DNA of 64,000 nucleotides from Turbatrix aceti (Eukaryota; Nematoda; Chromadorea; Rhabditida; Panagrolaimidae). Made by a program: the position numbers and the translations under genes. Under the pieces are notes generated by a model that was not told the DNA's origin, did no database searches, and worked only from the letters and a program-made list of their open reading frames with translations. The DNA lies in the NCBI GenBank assembly GCA_963969345.1, contig OZ017766.1, forward strand, positions 7,006,001-7,070,000, read 5' to 3'. Below are positions 21,700-33,115 of the stretch, one piece after another. Positions within the stretch are counted from its first letter, which is position 1, and each line of letters opens with the position of its first letter.

Positions 21700-22315
21700 T
21701 TTTATGTATTTACGGTTATTTTTTGTTTTTGGGTTTTATATTACAAATATTGTTATCATAATAAATGGAGTTTACGTTCTCAATTTTCCTGAATGTCAGT
21801 TATCATTGTCAAATTTTTTTTTACCATTTTTACATCTTTGCAGGAATGAAAATTAATTCAGTAATGTAAAAAACATTCCAAATAGATCGTAAAATATGTT
21901 TTTGCATTTTACAACGAAAATAATATCCCAAAAACCCAACAAAATATCGTAACACGATATCTTCCGTAAATGAGGTTCTCAAAACGAAAAAAAAAGTTGT
22001 TCACTTGCTCGCTTCTCGATCGTCACACATTTTTCAGTTTGCTCGCTCATTCCCCGTGTTACGTCATTCAGCCACGGGCTTTTCCCGTGTGTTTTTTTTC
22101 TCTTTTGCGAGAAAAATTTTGATATTTTACGTTTTTGCGCAGGAAAATGCCATCTTATTTTTTTCTATTGTGCGCGTGCGTGCGTTTGTTTGATTTTGCA
22201 TTTTGCTCTGTTTGACGCGCAGTAGCAACATTTATATTTCTTTCTGTTGTAAAATATATTCATTTTTTTGTGTGTGTGCACGTACATACGACTGTTTTAG
22301 GCTGATTTTGTATTG
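21700..22315. other. Region upstream of eIF2B-delta
   Basis: AT-rich, with GTGCGCGTGCGTGCGTTTG near 22170-22190 and TGTGTGTGTGCACGTAC near 22270, both alternating purine-pyrimidine runs. No gene is seen. Confidence 0.4.
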
Positions 22316-25300
22316 ATGACCCGCAAAAAACGGGGTACAAACAAGCCTCCGGGTGCTGAGTCTCTGGGTGCTTCTGTGGCGAGTCCCAGCGCTGCTTCCG
22401 CTCCTTCGTCACCGGAAAAGTCAAAGACAAACGAAAATGCCGATCAGGTAAGTGAAAAGTGTTGTCGGGGGCTTTCGGGATAAATTATCTGCTTTTTTAG
22501 ATAACCAGGGCAAAATTTCAGGAACTCAAGGCTACAATTGATCGTCTGGCAAAGGTTGTCTTGTCACCAGCACAAAAACAACCACCGACACCGCCTCAAC
22601 CGGTGAAGCAACAACCGCCTCCTCCAAAGGGTCCTGTCGTTAACGAAGCCGGTGAAATTGATAAACCGCCAAGGGCTGAGGTCATGGATCAGCGGAGTCT
22701 CAAAAAAGAGGAAGCCAGGCTGCGAAAAGGTTGGTTTTTGGGAAATCTGGGGATTTTTTTTTTGTAAAAATCATAAAAAAAACTCTTTTTTTTCGGAAAA
22801 AAATGCTTATAAAAACCAAAATTGTTCAAAATAAGGGTAAATAATGCTAAAAAAAACATATCCAGATTTTTTGTGAAATGTTTTTGAATTTTTTATAAAA
22901 TTTGGGTTAAAATATATTTTTTTTCATAAATAAATTTTCAGGTCATTTACATTTGCGAAAATCGTAAAAAAAAAACTTTTGAAAATTGCTCACGGGAAAT
23001 TTCGGAAAAACTTGTAAAACAAATTTTGTAAAAATTAGAAAAAAAATTTTGTGAAAATTATAAAAAATTATTTTTCGGAAAAAAAGTGCTAAATTAATCA
23101 AAAAAAACTGACAAAAAAATGCAAAAAAATCAAATCGTAATTTTTGGTACACATTTTTCGTTTTTTTATAAAGTTTGGGATAAAATCGATTTTTTTTCCA
23201 AAAAATATCGTAAATAAAATTTTCAGAAGCAGCAAAAGCGGCGAAAAAGCAGCAGGACGGACCACAGAAGGCCCAGCAGCAAAAACAAGGCCAGAACCAG
23301 AAACAACCCCAAAAACAGCAAATTAATAAAAAGCAGGCATCTGCGCAGAATCAAAATCAAAATAATCCTAAAAGTTGGTTTATAATTTTTTTTATGCATT
23401 TATTTATTTTTTTTTTGATTTTTGAAGGGAGGAAAGGTTTATTTTTGTTTGATTTTCTTTCAGAATCAAAAATAGACAACAAAACCACCGAAGAAGTCGA
23501 TGACGGAAAATCTGAGCCACGATCCGCACTCAGGCATCCCAACGGTCTGGATAAGAGTAATCACAGAGTTCGATTCGGTGCCGTTTTCTATTCTTTCTTC
23601 CTTTCCCTTATTTCAGTCGCTTTTGTTCTGTTACCCCTGTTTTTTTCCTTTTTTTCGTATCCTAGTGGCTTTTTTTCTGTTTTTCGAGTTTTGACGCGTT
23701 TTTACGACTTTTTTTTGCAGATCTGCAACCGGCGAATCACAGCGATAAGGTTCTTGGTCATCTGCCGCTCCGGAGACACGATTTCATCCTGGCCAACGAT
23801 TTCAACGTTCATCGCGCTTTCCGGCAGCTTCTGGCCAAGTGTGAGGCTAACAAGTTCCAGGGTGTCCATGATTTGCTCATTGAATTTCACAGAACGCTTA
23901 TTGTCGTGAGTTTTTGGGGTTTTTTGAGGCGAAAAAAATTGAGACGGTCAAAATTTTGAAAAAAAAAATTTCCGTTGTTTTTGCAAAATTTGAACAAATT
24001 TTGGTTCAAAATTTTTTTTTAAATTTTTTAGTGTTTGCAAATTTTTTTTTTCATTTTTTCTTCAAATGAAAACATTTTTTTAAAAAATGAAACGATTTAA
24101 AAAAATGTTTTCATTTGATGAAATAGGGAAAAAAATTTTTGCAAACGCCAAAAATTAAAAATAAATGCGTTTTGTTTTCAAAAAGTTTTTGAATTTTTTT
24201 CGGCAGGCTAGGAAAAATTTGGAGACTGCCTACTTTAATTTTGTTTTGTTTACGGTCATTTTTGATAAAATTCTGAACAAATTTTTGTTCAAAACAATTT
24301 TGAAATAAAAAAAATGAAATTATTTTTCATTTTGTAAAATTTCAAAAAAAATTGAAAAAACACTTTTTTGAAAAAAAAATTTTTTAATTTTAGAAAAAAA
24401 AATTTTACGTTTTTTTGAACAAAAAATTTTACATTTTACACATTTTACATTTTTTTGAAAAAAAATTTTTACATTTTACAAATTTTACATTTTTTTGAAA
24501 AAAAATTTTTACATTTTACAAATTTTACATTTTTTTTCTATTTTTTTTTCCGGGTTTTCGTTTTGGGTTCCAGGTGATAAAATTTTTGTCAAAACTTGTT
24601 TGTTTTCCAGTTTGTGGAAGACTACAACGGTGACTCCGATCTCTCGTACCGGGAAGCCATCGCCCAGGCCATCCAGCCCCAGCTGAGTGTTCTGAGTGAC
24701 AACGGCTCCCATCCCTTCCCCCTAGCGATGGGAAATCTCATTAGACTCTTCCGGAAAGCCATCCACGCGCTCCCACCGACGACGACTGTCCTCCAGGGCC
24801 GTGAAATTCTCATACAATGGCTACACTCTTCGCTCAACGTCAATTTCATTCTCGCGGAACGTGCAATATCGCAGTATACGATCGAAAAGCTGAGAAATCA
24901 GTCGCAGAGATCTATTCTCACGTATGGCAGGTGTCCGGTTGTCGAGAAAATCATCCTCAACGCAGATGAAATTGAGAATCTTCACGTCTGCGTCGTCGAT
25001 AGTCCGGATCCAGATTCGCCTGGAAAAGTTTTGCTCGAGGCTTTGAACGAGCACAACGTTTCCTGCACGTATGGACAGGTGAGCGCCATTGGATACCTCA
25101 TCGAGCAGTGCAATATCGTCCTGCTGGGATGCTCGGCGATTCTGTCAAACGGAAGAGTTGTCGCGCGCAAAGGCAGCAGCCTTTTGGCCCTCCACGCTCA
25201 GGCCAGGAATATTCCGGTCCTCGTCGCGGCCAAAACGTGCTCATTCGTCGACAAAGTTCGTCTCGACGAACATTTGTCCACTGCGCTTCTTCGTGAGCCC

Positions 25301-25414
25301 CTGGAGACGATACCGGAAGATTTGGTAACGGCTCTGGTCACGGATATTCGAATTCTTCCGCCGAGCAGTGCCCCGGCGGTTTTGAAGGCCAAACAGCTGG
25401 CCAATGAGGACTAA
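22316..25414 (+). CDS. eif2b4: Translation initiation factor eIF2B delta subunit
   Basis: Six exons, 22316-22447, 22522-22729, 23227-23373, 23464-23577, 23721-23905 and 24611-25414, join in frame to 529 residues. eIF2B is the decameric guanine-nucleotide exchange factor for eIF2; delta is one of its regulatory subunits and part of the integrated stress response sensor. Seen: a low-complexity, Gln/Lys/Pro-rich N-terminal third, then GHLPLRRHDF and the helical region, LAMGNLIRLFRKAI, IILNADEI, and the Rossmann-like C-terminal half with ILTYGRCPVVEKI, VCVVDSPDPDSPGK, VSAIGYLIEQCNIVLLGCSAILSNGRVVARKGSSLLAL and PVLVAAKTCSFVDKV. It ends ILPPSSAPAVLKAKQ, as is normal for the family. Intron 5 (705 bp) is made of A/T homopolymer runs. 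Confidence 0.95.
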
Positions 25415-25868
25415 AATGGACTCTATTCGGCGTGCGACGTGCTTTAGGGGGTTCTGCGACGAGTATTCATTCATCTTTTTTTCTTCTTCTTTTTCGGGCT
25501 TGGATCTTTGGGCTCCTGTTTTTTTGCATTGTTGACCATCACCATCTGTTTTTCCGTTTTTTCTTCCTCCTCCATCTACGCTAATACTGGTTGGTTTGTG
25601 CGGTCTTTGTGAGGCCCGCGTGCCCCAGTATCATGCTGGTTGTTTTGTTGGTTGTCCCCTGATAACGTCGATAAACTTTGCAAATGTGTTGATGGTGTGT
25701 CGACTGCGTGATGCAGGTGACTACGTGACTACAGAGAGCAATGCAATCCTACCAAGGTCAACGGCCACGTTTTTGTTGGCCGACCTGGGTAACCTGCATA
25801 AATACAGCCAGCCAGCAGAAATTAGTGGATACATAGTTCTCGGTTTGTCAGTGTACATTTTGGGAAAG
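25415..25868. other. 3' flank of eIF2B-delta
   Basis: Probably 3' UTR plus spacer. No second gene is supported; open frames here show no family signal. Confidence 0.4.
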
Positions 25869-26830
25869 GTAGCTTTTAGAGTGTTAATGAAAAGTTTTTA
25901 CTGTAAACTGGCAGAGTTACGGTCAGGGATGGGCGAACGTTCGTGTTCGTTTGCGAACAAATTCAAATTTTTGCGTTCGTGTTCGTTCGCGAACAAATTC
26001 AAATTTTTGCGTTCGTGTTTGTTCGAAAACAGATTTGCTTTTTTCGAATTCGTTCGCGAACAAAGATAAATTTTCCGAACAGATAAAACGATTAAAAATT
26101 TAGGTAAAATCAGTTTAACGGTGTCAAAATTGATGTTATTTTTCCAAAAATGGCAAATAGTGTCAATTGCCTTCGGCAATAAAAAGTGTAGAAAAACTGT
26201 CACCAAAAACGTGAAAACGCAAAGTACCGAAGTTTACGTTTTTATACCAAGTTTGAACAAAATTTTGTACAAAATATGCTAAAATCTGTTCGTTGTTCGT
26301 TCGTGTTCGTTTGCGAACACTGACAAAAATGATCGCGTTTGTTCGATTTCTCGAACAAAATAATCGTGTTCGTTCGAGGCTGTTTGCCCATTCCTGGTTA
26401 CGGTAGTCAGCAAATCGAGTTTTTGTCATTTCTTACAATTTTTTGGATCGTTGTAGCAAAAAAACTACAGCATTTTCAAAGCCGGGGTACGAATTGATCA
26501 ACGTAATTTTTGATAGAGAATCCGAAAAAAAATATAAAAATATTGGGTTAACACCTTGAAAAATGCCGAAACAAAAGTCGCCAATTTTTGAATGCGATTT
26601 TCGGCATTTTTTAAGGTGATAAACTTATATTTTTATATTTTTCTCGGATTCTCGATTAAAAATCACGTCGATCAATGTGTACCCCGGCTTTGGAAATACT
26701 GTATTTTTTTAGCTACATCGTTTCAAAAATCGTCAAAAATGGTAAAACGCGATTTCAGGCGACCGTAACTCTGCCAAATCGTGCCTCAGGCTACATTTTA
26801 TACAGTAAAAACTTTTCATAGCAAAAGCAA
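25869..26830. repeat. Foldback MITE, family A, copy 4 (interrupted)
   Basis: The left arm starts near 25869, is broken at GGCAGAGTTACGGT (25923) by a second element, and continues from 26397 to about 26830 with the usual centre near 26560-26600. Removing the inserted 473 bp plus one copy of the 8-bp duplication restores a continuous arm. Confidence 0.85.
25924..26396. mobile_element. Non-autonomous hAT-type MITE with 8-bp target duplication
   Basis: It starts CAGGGATGGGCGAACG and ends with GTTTGCCCATTCCTG, an imperfect inverted terminal repeat. It is flanked by GTTACGGT at 25916-25923 and again at 26397-26404. An 8-bp duplication and CAGGG-type ends are typical of the hAT superfamily. The interior is subrepeats containing GTTCGTTCGCGAACAAATTC. 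No transposase is encoded. Confidence 0.85.
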
Positions 26831-26903
26831 CTTTTTTTTCAAAATTTCATCAAGAATTTCCAAAAATGTTCAATTGCACATTCCTTTTTAGTAGCCCCCA
26901 AAA

Positions 26904-29537
26904 ATGTCCTACGCTGGCCTCTTTGAGAGTTTCGATGAAGTCGAGAAACCCGTTGAAGCGGAAATCCAAGGTTTGATCCCTTACCTGGTCTTTCACCTGC
27001 TCACCTGGCTGATTTGATTTTAGGTGCCCTTCCCCCCTGGCTGAACGGCACTCTCCTGCGCAATGGACCCGGAAAGTTCGAAGTAGGCGATGACAAGTAC
27101 AAACACCTCTTCGACGGCCTCGCCTATCTCCAGCGCTATCATTTTGAGGCCGGCAAGCTGACATTCAAGGCGCGTTTCCTACGATCGGAAAGTTACCGTT
27201 TCGCGATGGCGGCCAAGCGCATCGTGGTCACCGAGTACGCGACCGCTGGAATTCCTGATATCTGCAAGACGATACTTGGACCGCTCGCAAACGAATACTT
27301 TGATGACCATCTCACGGACAACGCTTCGGTCAACTTTTTTGCCGCTGGTGACACTATTTGGGCTGTTACCGAGACGCCGAAAATTACGAGGATTGATCCA
27401 GAGTCGCTGGATGTCCTTGAAAAGGTGGGAAAGGAGCAAAATGGTGCTTTTTGAACCTAAAAATGAAAAAAAATGGGAACAGATGTGCGCAATTTTCGTG
27501 TTGAGAGTACCTATGATAAAATTTTCGTCTCGAGAGTACCGATACTTAGATTTTCGTGTCAAGAGTATTGATACTGAAATTTTCGTGTCAAGAGTACCGA
27601 TGCGGAGATTTTCGTGTCGGGAGTACCGCGACGGCGGTGATTTTGCGTCTTGAAAGGAATTTTTACTGTCAAAACCGTTATTTAGCTTTTTTTTTGCCAT
27701 AAATTATGGTTTTTGATCAAAAAATATCATTTTTTTTTCAATTTTTTAAAAACAATCAAAAAAGTAATTTTTTGGCCTATGTTAATGCAACTTTTGAGCC
27801 TAAAAGACGCATACGGTGATTTCAGAAGCACATGTCGCAGGTCGTCGCCCTGCACACCTTTACGGCCCATCAGCAGCTCGATCCCGAAGGCAACGTCTAC
27901 CACATCGGCACCCGCTTTGGTCCCGACCGGAAATACGTATTCGCCAAGACAACAAATCCCAAGCTCCTGTCGGATCTCCCAAAAGACAAGTGTGTCATGG
28001 ACAACACGGTGATCATCGGCGAGATGCCAGTTACGGATCCCAAATACCCGTGTTATTATCACAGCTTTGCCATGACGGAGAACTACTGCGTGCTCTTCGA
28101 GGCTCCGCTTAGGTTCGACGTCGATCTGCTTCTGCGCAAGAAGGAACTCAGTAGGTGTACATAAATATTTACAGTACAGGAATGTGGAAGGGGATAATTT
28201 TGGAAATTGTTTATGAAATTTTGCTATGAAAAGTTTGTATCGTAAAATTTAGCTACAAAAACGCGATTACGCTTACAGGAAATCGCGTTTTTGCGATTTT
28301 TGACAATTTTTGGAAGGTTGTAGCTAAAAAACTACGGCACTTCCAAAACCAGGGTACAAATTGATCGACTGGATTTTTGAAGGAGAAAAAAATTAGGTTA
28401 TCATCGTGAAAAATACCGAAACAGATTTGTCGTTGTGAAAGTTGTTTTAAATTCGATTTTCGGCTTTTTGAGGCGACATTCTATTTTTTTTATTTTTCTA
28501 TGATTTTCCATCAAAAATGACGGCGATCAATATTTACCCTGGCTTTGAAAATTCCGTATCGTTTTTTAGCTACAACGTTCCAAAAATTGTCAAAAACGGA
28601 AAAAACGAGATTTTGGGAAAAATTCTACAAAAAAAATTCAAAAAGTCCCCTTTAGTCATTTTTTGTTCTAATGATCAAAAAATTCAGATGGAACGCTGAA
28701 GGGCACGATGAAGTGGTTCGACGACCAGCCAACTCTTGTCCGGGTCCTAGACAAGAGAACAGGTGCCGAAGTGGCGGGAGTCCGATTCGAGCACGCTCCT
28801 TTCTTCAGCTTCCACCAGGCAAATGCCTACGAAATTCCTGGATTTATTATTATGGATTACTGCGCGACGCTTAAAACCGGAACGACCGACGCTTTCCTGC
28901 TGGACAACATCCGGGCAAATGGCCTTACCACTGCGCTCAATGGAAACGGATTCCATCTTTATCGCCTCGTGATTCCGGTCGACGCTGCTGGGGATATCCA
29001 AAAAGGCCGATTCAACCCGGGAGACAGTATTTTGCCCGAGGGAAAATTCCCCGGAAACAAAGCGGTTTATTCCGGAGAAGACAAAATTATCCTCACACAC
29101 ACTCGACTTTCCGAAGAGCAATTTGAGTTCCCGCGGGTCAATTTTGACCTAATCCAGACCAAAAAGTACCGCTTTGTTTACGGATGCTCTTTTCTCACCG
29201 ACAAAGACAACGGAAATGTCGTCAAAGTGGACGTAGAATCACGAAAAACGACGCTCTGGAAGAATCCGGACAAGGATTACGTCGTAACGGAGCCGGTATT
29301 TGTGCCGACGCCCGGGGCAACCGTAGAAGATGACGGTAAGTAGGACCAAAATTCACGTCAGTTGTAGGACACAAATCCGGGTTTGCAGGAGTTCTGTTGG
29401 TTCCCGTCGTTTCGTACTCGCGAGACAAGAAAAGTTACCTGCTCGTGCTGAACGCTGAGACTCTCGACGTACTCGCAAAGTGCATTTTACCTGTTCGACT
29501 GCCACTCAGCTTCCATGGACAGTACTACGACCTCTGA
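26904..29537 (+). CDS. Carotenoid oxygenase (BCO/RPE65 family), full-length copy
   Basis: Five exons, 26904-26970, 27024-27424, 27826-28150, 28688-29335 and 29389-29537, give 529 residues. The family uses an iron held by four histidines in a seven-bladed propeller to cleave carotenoids or apocarotenoids. Seen: PPWLNGTLLRNGPGKFEVG, KHLFDGLAYLQRYHF, the His-bearing blocks FTAHQQLDPEGN, YYHSFAMTENY-VLFEAPL, FFSFHQANAYE and the C-terminal FHGQYYD. I cannot tell from sequence alone whether it cuts centrally or eccentrically. The ATG follows a TTTTTAG acceptor by 13 bases, so it may be trans-spliced. Intron 2 has a ~30-bp minisatellite (27490-27640), and intron 3 a foldback element. It is almost identical to the second copy at 33116-35574 except at the 5' end. 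Confidence 0.93.
28223..28640. repeat. Foldback MITE, family A, inside oxygenase intron 3
   Basis: A diverged copy with GAAAAGTTTGTATCGTAAAATTTAGCTAC, TTGTAGCTAAAAAACTACGGCA and the reverse-complement arm ending AGCTACAACG. An identical copy is at about 34260-34677 because it was duplicated with the gene. Confidence 0.7.
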
Positions 29538-30263
29538 AAGTTGACTAAAAATGGACTTTCTGCCGACGTTTGTGGTTGTGATTTTTTGAAAGTGCTGATT
29601 AACAATATTTAATAAAAGAATAAATTAAACATTGCAAATGCATAAAAAATGCTTTGATGGACAATTCTAAAAAATATTTAGAATAAAAATATTTTAACGA
29701 TTTTGTCGTTCCAGGTAAATTCCTGGTAAATATTTTTAGTGACAAAACTATAATATCGAAAATTCCGTACAAAAAACATTACTTGACACGTGATCGGGTT
29801 AAAGGCTTTAACTTAAAGCTAGACAAAATGGACGGAATATCGAAATTCGAAGGAAAATGTGTACACACTCGTGTGTGATAACAATGTGATGCTTTTATTG
29901 CAAAATCACCTCCAATATTGTAATTGACATAATACATTTTCACATGAAATATATTACTTTTGTAAACATGTAATCTCGGCAACTGCCAATAAAAAACTAC
30001 CTTTTTTTGCAATTTTTATACTGTATTTCAACCCACATATACTCTTTTAATTTTGAGGCGATTAAATCGTTTCCGAACGAATTTCCCCCCTCAAAGTCAG
30101 AAGCAGAAGCGACAAGAGGCGTCTCAGAATCAGAGGCGGCGCCACACCGCAATACCGGTAGCACCGCCCCTCTTTCGCCGTGTTAGCATAAATATAATCG
30201 TTTTCCGCTATTTTTGTCAGTGATACCTGCTTTTCACCTCAGAGTCGTCGTCGTCCTCTTATC
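29538..30263. other. Spacer between oxygenase A and the coiled-coil gene A
   Basis: Contains AATAAA signals near 29611 and 29620. The part at 29753-29960 recurs both in copy B (35790-35997) and, decayed, just before the copy B breakpoint (32912-33100). The part before 30264 is GC-richer and repeats as the promoter of the pseudogene copy B. Confidence 0.6.
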
Positions 30264-31402
30264 ATGTCGTTGCTGCCTTCCACAATCAAAGCAATAAATG
30301 CTGCCCTTGCAAAAATAAATAGTGAGTGATTTTTCACGTTTGTAGCGATAATAATAAAAATTTTACTTTTTCAGAACGAATGACAAAGGTCGCAGTGGAT
30401 TCCGATGCTTATATCGGGTTTGTTGACCAATTGCATGCATTGACAGAACGTCGAAAACTACTGTCAACGTACACCGCGGAAATGGCCGGACGCATCGAAG
30501 GCGTCAACGTCGAAATAGATGAGAAAATCGATACCTTGGAAGGTGAACGGAAGGAGCGCATTGCCAACATAATCCACGAATACGAAGAAAAGACCGCTCA
30601 GCTACCTGCGATCGCTGACGTCGAAGTGGTCGTGGAAGAGGAAGTTGAGCCAGAAGCACCCCTCCCGCCGGCTGAAATTGTTAGCAGCACTGTTCAAACT
30701 GTCAAAAAGTACGCCGAAAAGTATTTTGACGAATATAAACATATTCCTGATCAGCACAATTTCTTTCACGCAGCTGCGAGTTCTGTTGTGGAAAATACGT
30801 TTCGACACCATCTGATGCTACTATTGATTCATGGAAAAATCATTTATTGTCCAGAGCAAAGTTGCCAACAACCACGCAGTATCCATTGGCGCTTACCGAT
30901 GTCGACAGGATTATTCATTCTTTTCAGGAAGATTGGATAATATTTGTAATTCTGGACACATCGCTTCGCGTCATTTTAACCAATCTTCCTGAGGTTATAC
31001 CATCAGGGTACTTCCGCTATTTGTTAATTTACGATTCGGTATCCCAACGATTTTTTCCTGTTTCTCATTGTTCTAAAAATAACGTAAGTTTTACACTTCT
31101 GCTTTTTTCCCTGTACTTGTTACTTCAGGAACTGGTTTGCTACAAATGCTTTGGGTTTGAACCATGACCCTAAGTGCCAGCAACGACACTGCCCCATCTG
31201 CCTGCGCCAAGGCGAACCTTCTTTGTGTTTCAAGCCATCTCCGGAATCCAAACCATTCATTTGCTCCAAGTGCTACGCTTTTTGTCAGACGACTGACTGC
31301 TACGAAGCCCATCGCCGAATCTGCCCTCTGCCGGTTCAGAAAATCCACCACGACGTTTTTGAGTTAATCAAAAGTATCATTCATCCCCAGGTAATCTATT
31401 AA
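30264..31402 (+). pseudogene. Coiled-coil/Cys-His protein, copy A, broken by frameshifts
   Basis: Exon 1 (30264-30321, 58 bases), exon 2 (30375-31083) and exon 3 (31129-31402) match the structure of the intact relative at 55388-56488. Exon 2 holds a coiled coil (EGERKERIANIIHEYEEK), an EPEAPLPPAE acidic stretch, FFHAAASS and YPLALTDVDRIIH...ILDTSLRVILTN. Exon 3 carries CYKCFGFE and CPICLRQGE...CSKCYAFCQTTDCYEAHRRICPLP. Compared with the relative, one base is missing near 30783, and the frame breaks again near 31164, where a TGA appears. I do not recognise the family. The last exon looks metal-binding. Confidence 0.75.
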
Positions 31403-31790
31403 GCGATTTATAGACGAGTTATAAAAGCTTTATAGAGCAACAGCTTTCCGGGGCGTCTGGCGGCAAAACGCTTACCCCCATCCGCCCGGCGGAACACCAA
31501 TCAATCGGCCGAGGACTATTTCTTTAATGAAGGCTCTGGCAACGAGGTATAAGGACCGTTCACCATAAGGCCTTTCACCATAAGGCTTTTCACCATAGGA
31601 ACGTTCCCCATATGGGCCTTTCGCCATATGGTAGCAGCGCAGGATAAAGAATAATCCGAATAGGCAGTACTTATTTTGCACTGCCTATTTTCTTCATTTT
31701 AAGCAAAGAATTATTTTCATGAAAATAAGAACAAGCAAATCGGGCGGTGCGGAGAGAAAGTTTTACATATGTAGTGTTTTCCTGATCGAA
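31403..31790. other. Spacer with 15-bp repeats and a hairpin before the peptide gene
   Basis: At 31548-31630 there are about five imperfect copies of CCTTTCACCATAAGG or CCTTTCGCCATATGG. At 31659-31688 ATAGGCAGT and ACTGCCTAT form an inverted repeat around a short loop. No other gene is seen. Confidence 0.65.
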
Positions 31791-32045
31791 ATGAAGCTAT
31801 TGGCCGTTGTGTTCGTCGTCATGGCTGCCATTGCCCTGGCGGTTAACGGAGATTGGACCGACGTTTTGGGCGGTGCTGCCACGAAGCAGTTCACCTGCAG
31901 CAAGTATCACGACATCGAGAACACGTGGTGCATCCACAACGACTGGAACGGCCGGGATGCAGCCTGTCGAAAATGCGATGGCAACCGTTTTTCCTACAAG
32001 CCCTGGTTCGGAGGCAACTGCTACTGCTGCGGTGGGTGCCGTTAG
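31791..32045 (+). CDS. Small secreted eight-cysteine peptide
   Basis: A single exon of 84 residues. Residues 1-20 are a clear signal peptide (MKLLAVVFVVMAAIALAVNG). The mature part of about 64 residues has eight cysteines in the order C-x9-10-C-x10-C-x2-C-x14-C-x-C-C-x2-C, with the conserved words CSKYHDIENTWC, HNDWNGRD and GGNCYCC. The same domain occurs in the peptide gene at 37858-38391, where the spacing of the first seven cysteines is kept. It is the size of a secreted antimicrobial or defensin-like peptide, but the C-x2-C spacing does not fit the usual CS-alpha-beta C-x3-C motif, nor macins as I know them. Function is inference; I do not recognise the family. Confidence 0.8.
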   Translation: MKLLAVVFVVMAAIALAVNGDWTDVLGGAATKQFTCSKYHDIENTWCIHNDWNGRDAACRKCDGNRFSYKPWFGGNCYCCGGCR

Positions 32046-32559
32046 AGAGCAGAATACATATGTATGTGATTCTCTGAAAATTTTGCTTTGTTTGAGTCTC
32101 TATGTCGTGCACGAAGTCTACTATAAAGTTTTTGTACGCAAGTGATTTGGGTGTAAACAGAAGAAAGGGGCTAAAAAATGGAATCGAATCGCATCGGTTA
32201 CACACAGTTGATGATAGCGATACGGGGGATGTCTTATCAGAAACCATTTCCAACGTTTGCGTTTATCACTGAAAATATTCACTTTGTCGACTTTGAATTC
32301 TGTTTTATTAAATAAAACGTTTTATTGCATTACGGAAAATTTGTTTTAAACTGAAAACAGTTGATTACAAAAAATTGTTATGAATACATACTTTTTTGAA
32401 TTGATGAAAACGCATCGGGTTTCTGCCTTGTTTTTTTTACTGAAAAATCGATGCAACCAACGCCACCTTAATCGGGGGTAGCCGGCGCCATTCACAACGA
32501 CACAGGGGTATTTATAAATAAATAAAGGAAATGTACAATTTGCTGATTTGCCAGGCTTA
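32046..32559. other. 3' flank of the peptide gene
   Basis: AT-rich; an AATAAAACG lies near 32310. GGTAGCCGGCGCCATTC near 32477 is faintly like GAGGCGGCGCCACACC near 30140. No gene is seen. Confidence 0.4.
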
Positions 32560-32795
32560 AAATCCCTGAATTGTGTTTTGATGCAGCAGTTGCTTTTTTG
32601 TGAAAAATCGACCCTTGGCTCGACAGAAATATATTTACTATGTAGTCAAAAAAATAGCACGAACGATTTTTGATTTGCAACATTCGCAAAGCAATACGAA
32701 AAAAACCAACTGTTGCCATTTATCCCATGTCAAAAAAAGAGAACATTTGACTCAAATAATATAAGTCATTTCATGGGAATTCTGACTAGCAGATC
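32560..32795 (+). promoter_or_regulatory. Orphan promoter relic matching the upstream region of the second peptide gene
   Basis: This stretch matches, as reverse complement, the region 38480-38700 directly upstream of the peptide gene on the minus strand. Shared words in the same order are TTGTGTTTTG, CAGTTGCTTTTT, CGACC-TTGGCT, AAAAAACCAACWGTTGCCAT, CATGTCAAAAAA and GGAATTCTGAC. After 32795 the match stops where the signal-peptide exon would be expected. It looks like the remaining promoter of a third, lost peptide gene. Confidence 0.6.
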
Positions 32796-32911
32796 TTAAG
32801 ATCAGCCGGAGAGGGAGGATTGCACTACATTAGGATCTGTGATCCGGGATATTGAGAGCAAAGACTGACTCGGATAAGATGTTCGGGGACAAGTGCTCCT
32901 ATTGTAATATC

Positions 32912-33100
32912 GAAAATGCTGTAAAAAAATTGCTTGAAACGTCATCAGGTTAAAGCTACGAAATATCGAAATTCGAAGGAAAATGTGTGCACACCGTGTG
33001 TGATCACATGTGACGCTTTTACTGCAAAATCACCTCAAAGTTCATGCCATATGCCATAAAAATATTGTTATATAAATAATACATAATACATTTTTACATA
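32912..33100. repeat. Third, decayed copy of the oxygenase 3' flank
   Basis: AATATCGAAA, CGAAATATCGAAATTCGAAGGAAAATGTG and GACGCTTTTACTGCAAAATCACCTC match 29753-29930 and 35790-35967 with gaps. It abuts the left breakpoint of duplication copy B. Confidence 0.7.
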
Positions 33101-33115
33101 TATCTACGTTGCGCA

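Larger units (their letters stand above)
27061..31380 (+). repeat. Segmental duplication, copy A (~4.3 kb)
   Basis: From CAATGGACCCGG in oxygenase exon 2 to GAGTTAATCAAAAGTATC in the coiled-coil gene's last exon, this matches 33124-37417 almost base for base, introns and spacers included. The offset is 6063 at the left and 6037-6038 for most of the rest; the change falls in the intron-2 minisatellite, which has lost about one unit in copy B. The high identity in introns suggests a recent event or ongoing conversion. Confidence 0.95.

Noticed and set aside
25596..26069. 157-codon open frame downstream of eIF2B-delta.
   Set aside because: It enters the foldback and hAT elements, and its C-terminal repeats are the hAT subrepeats translated.
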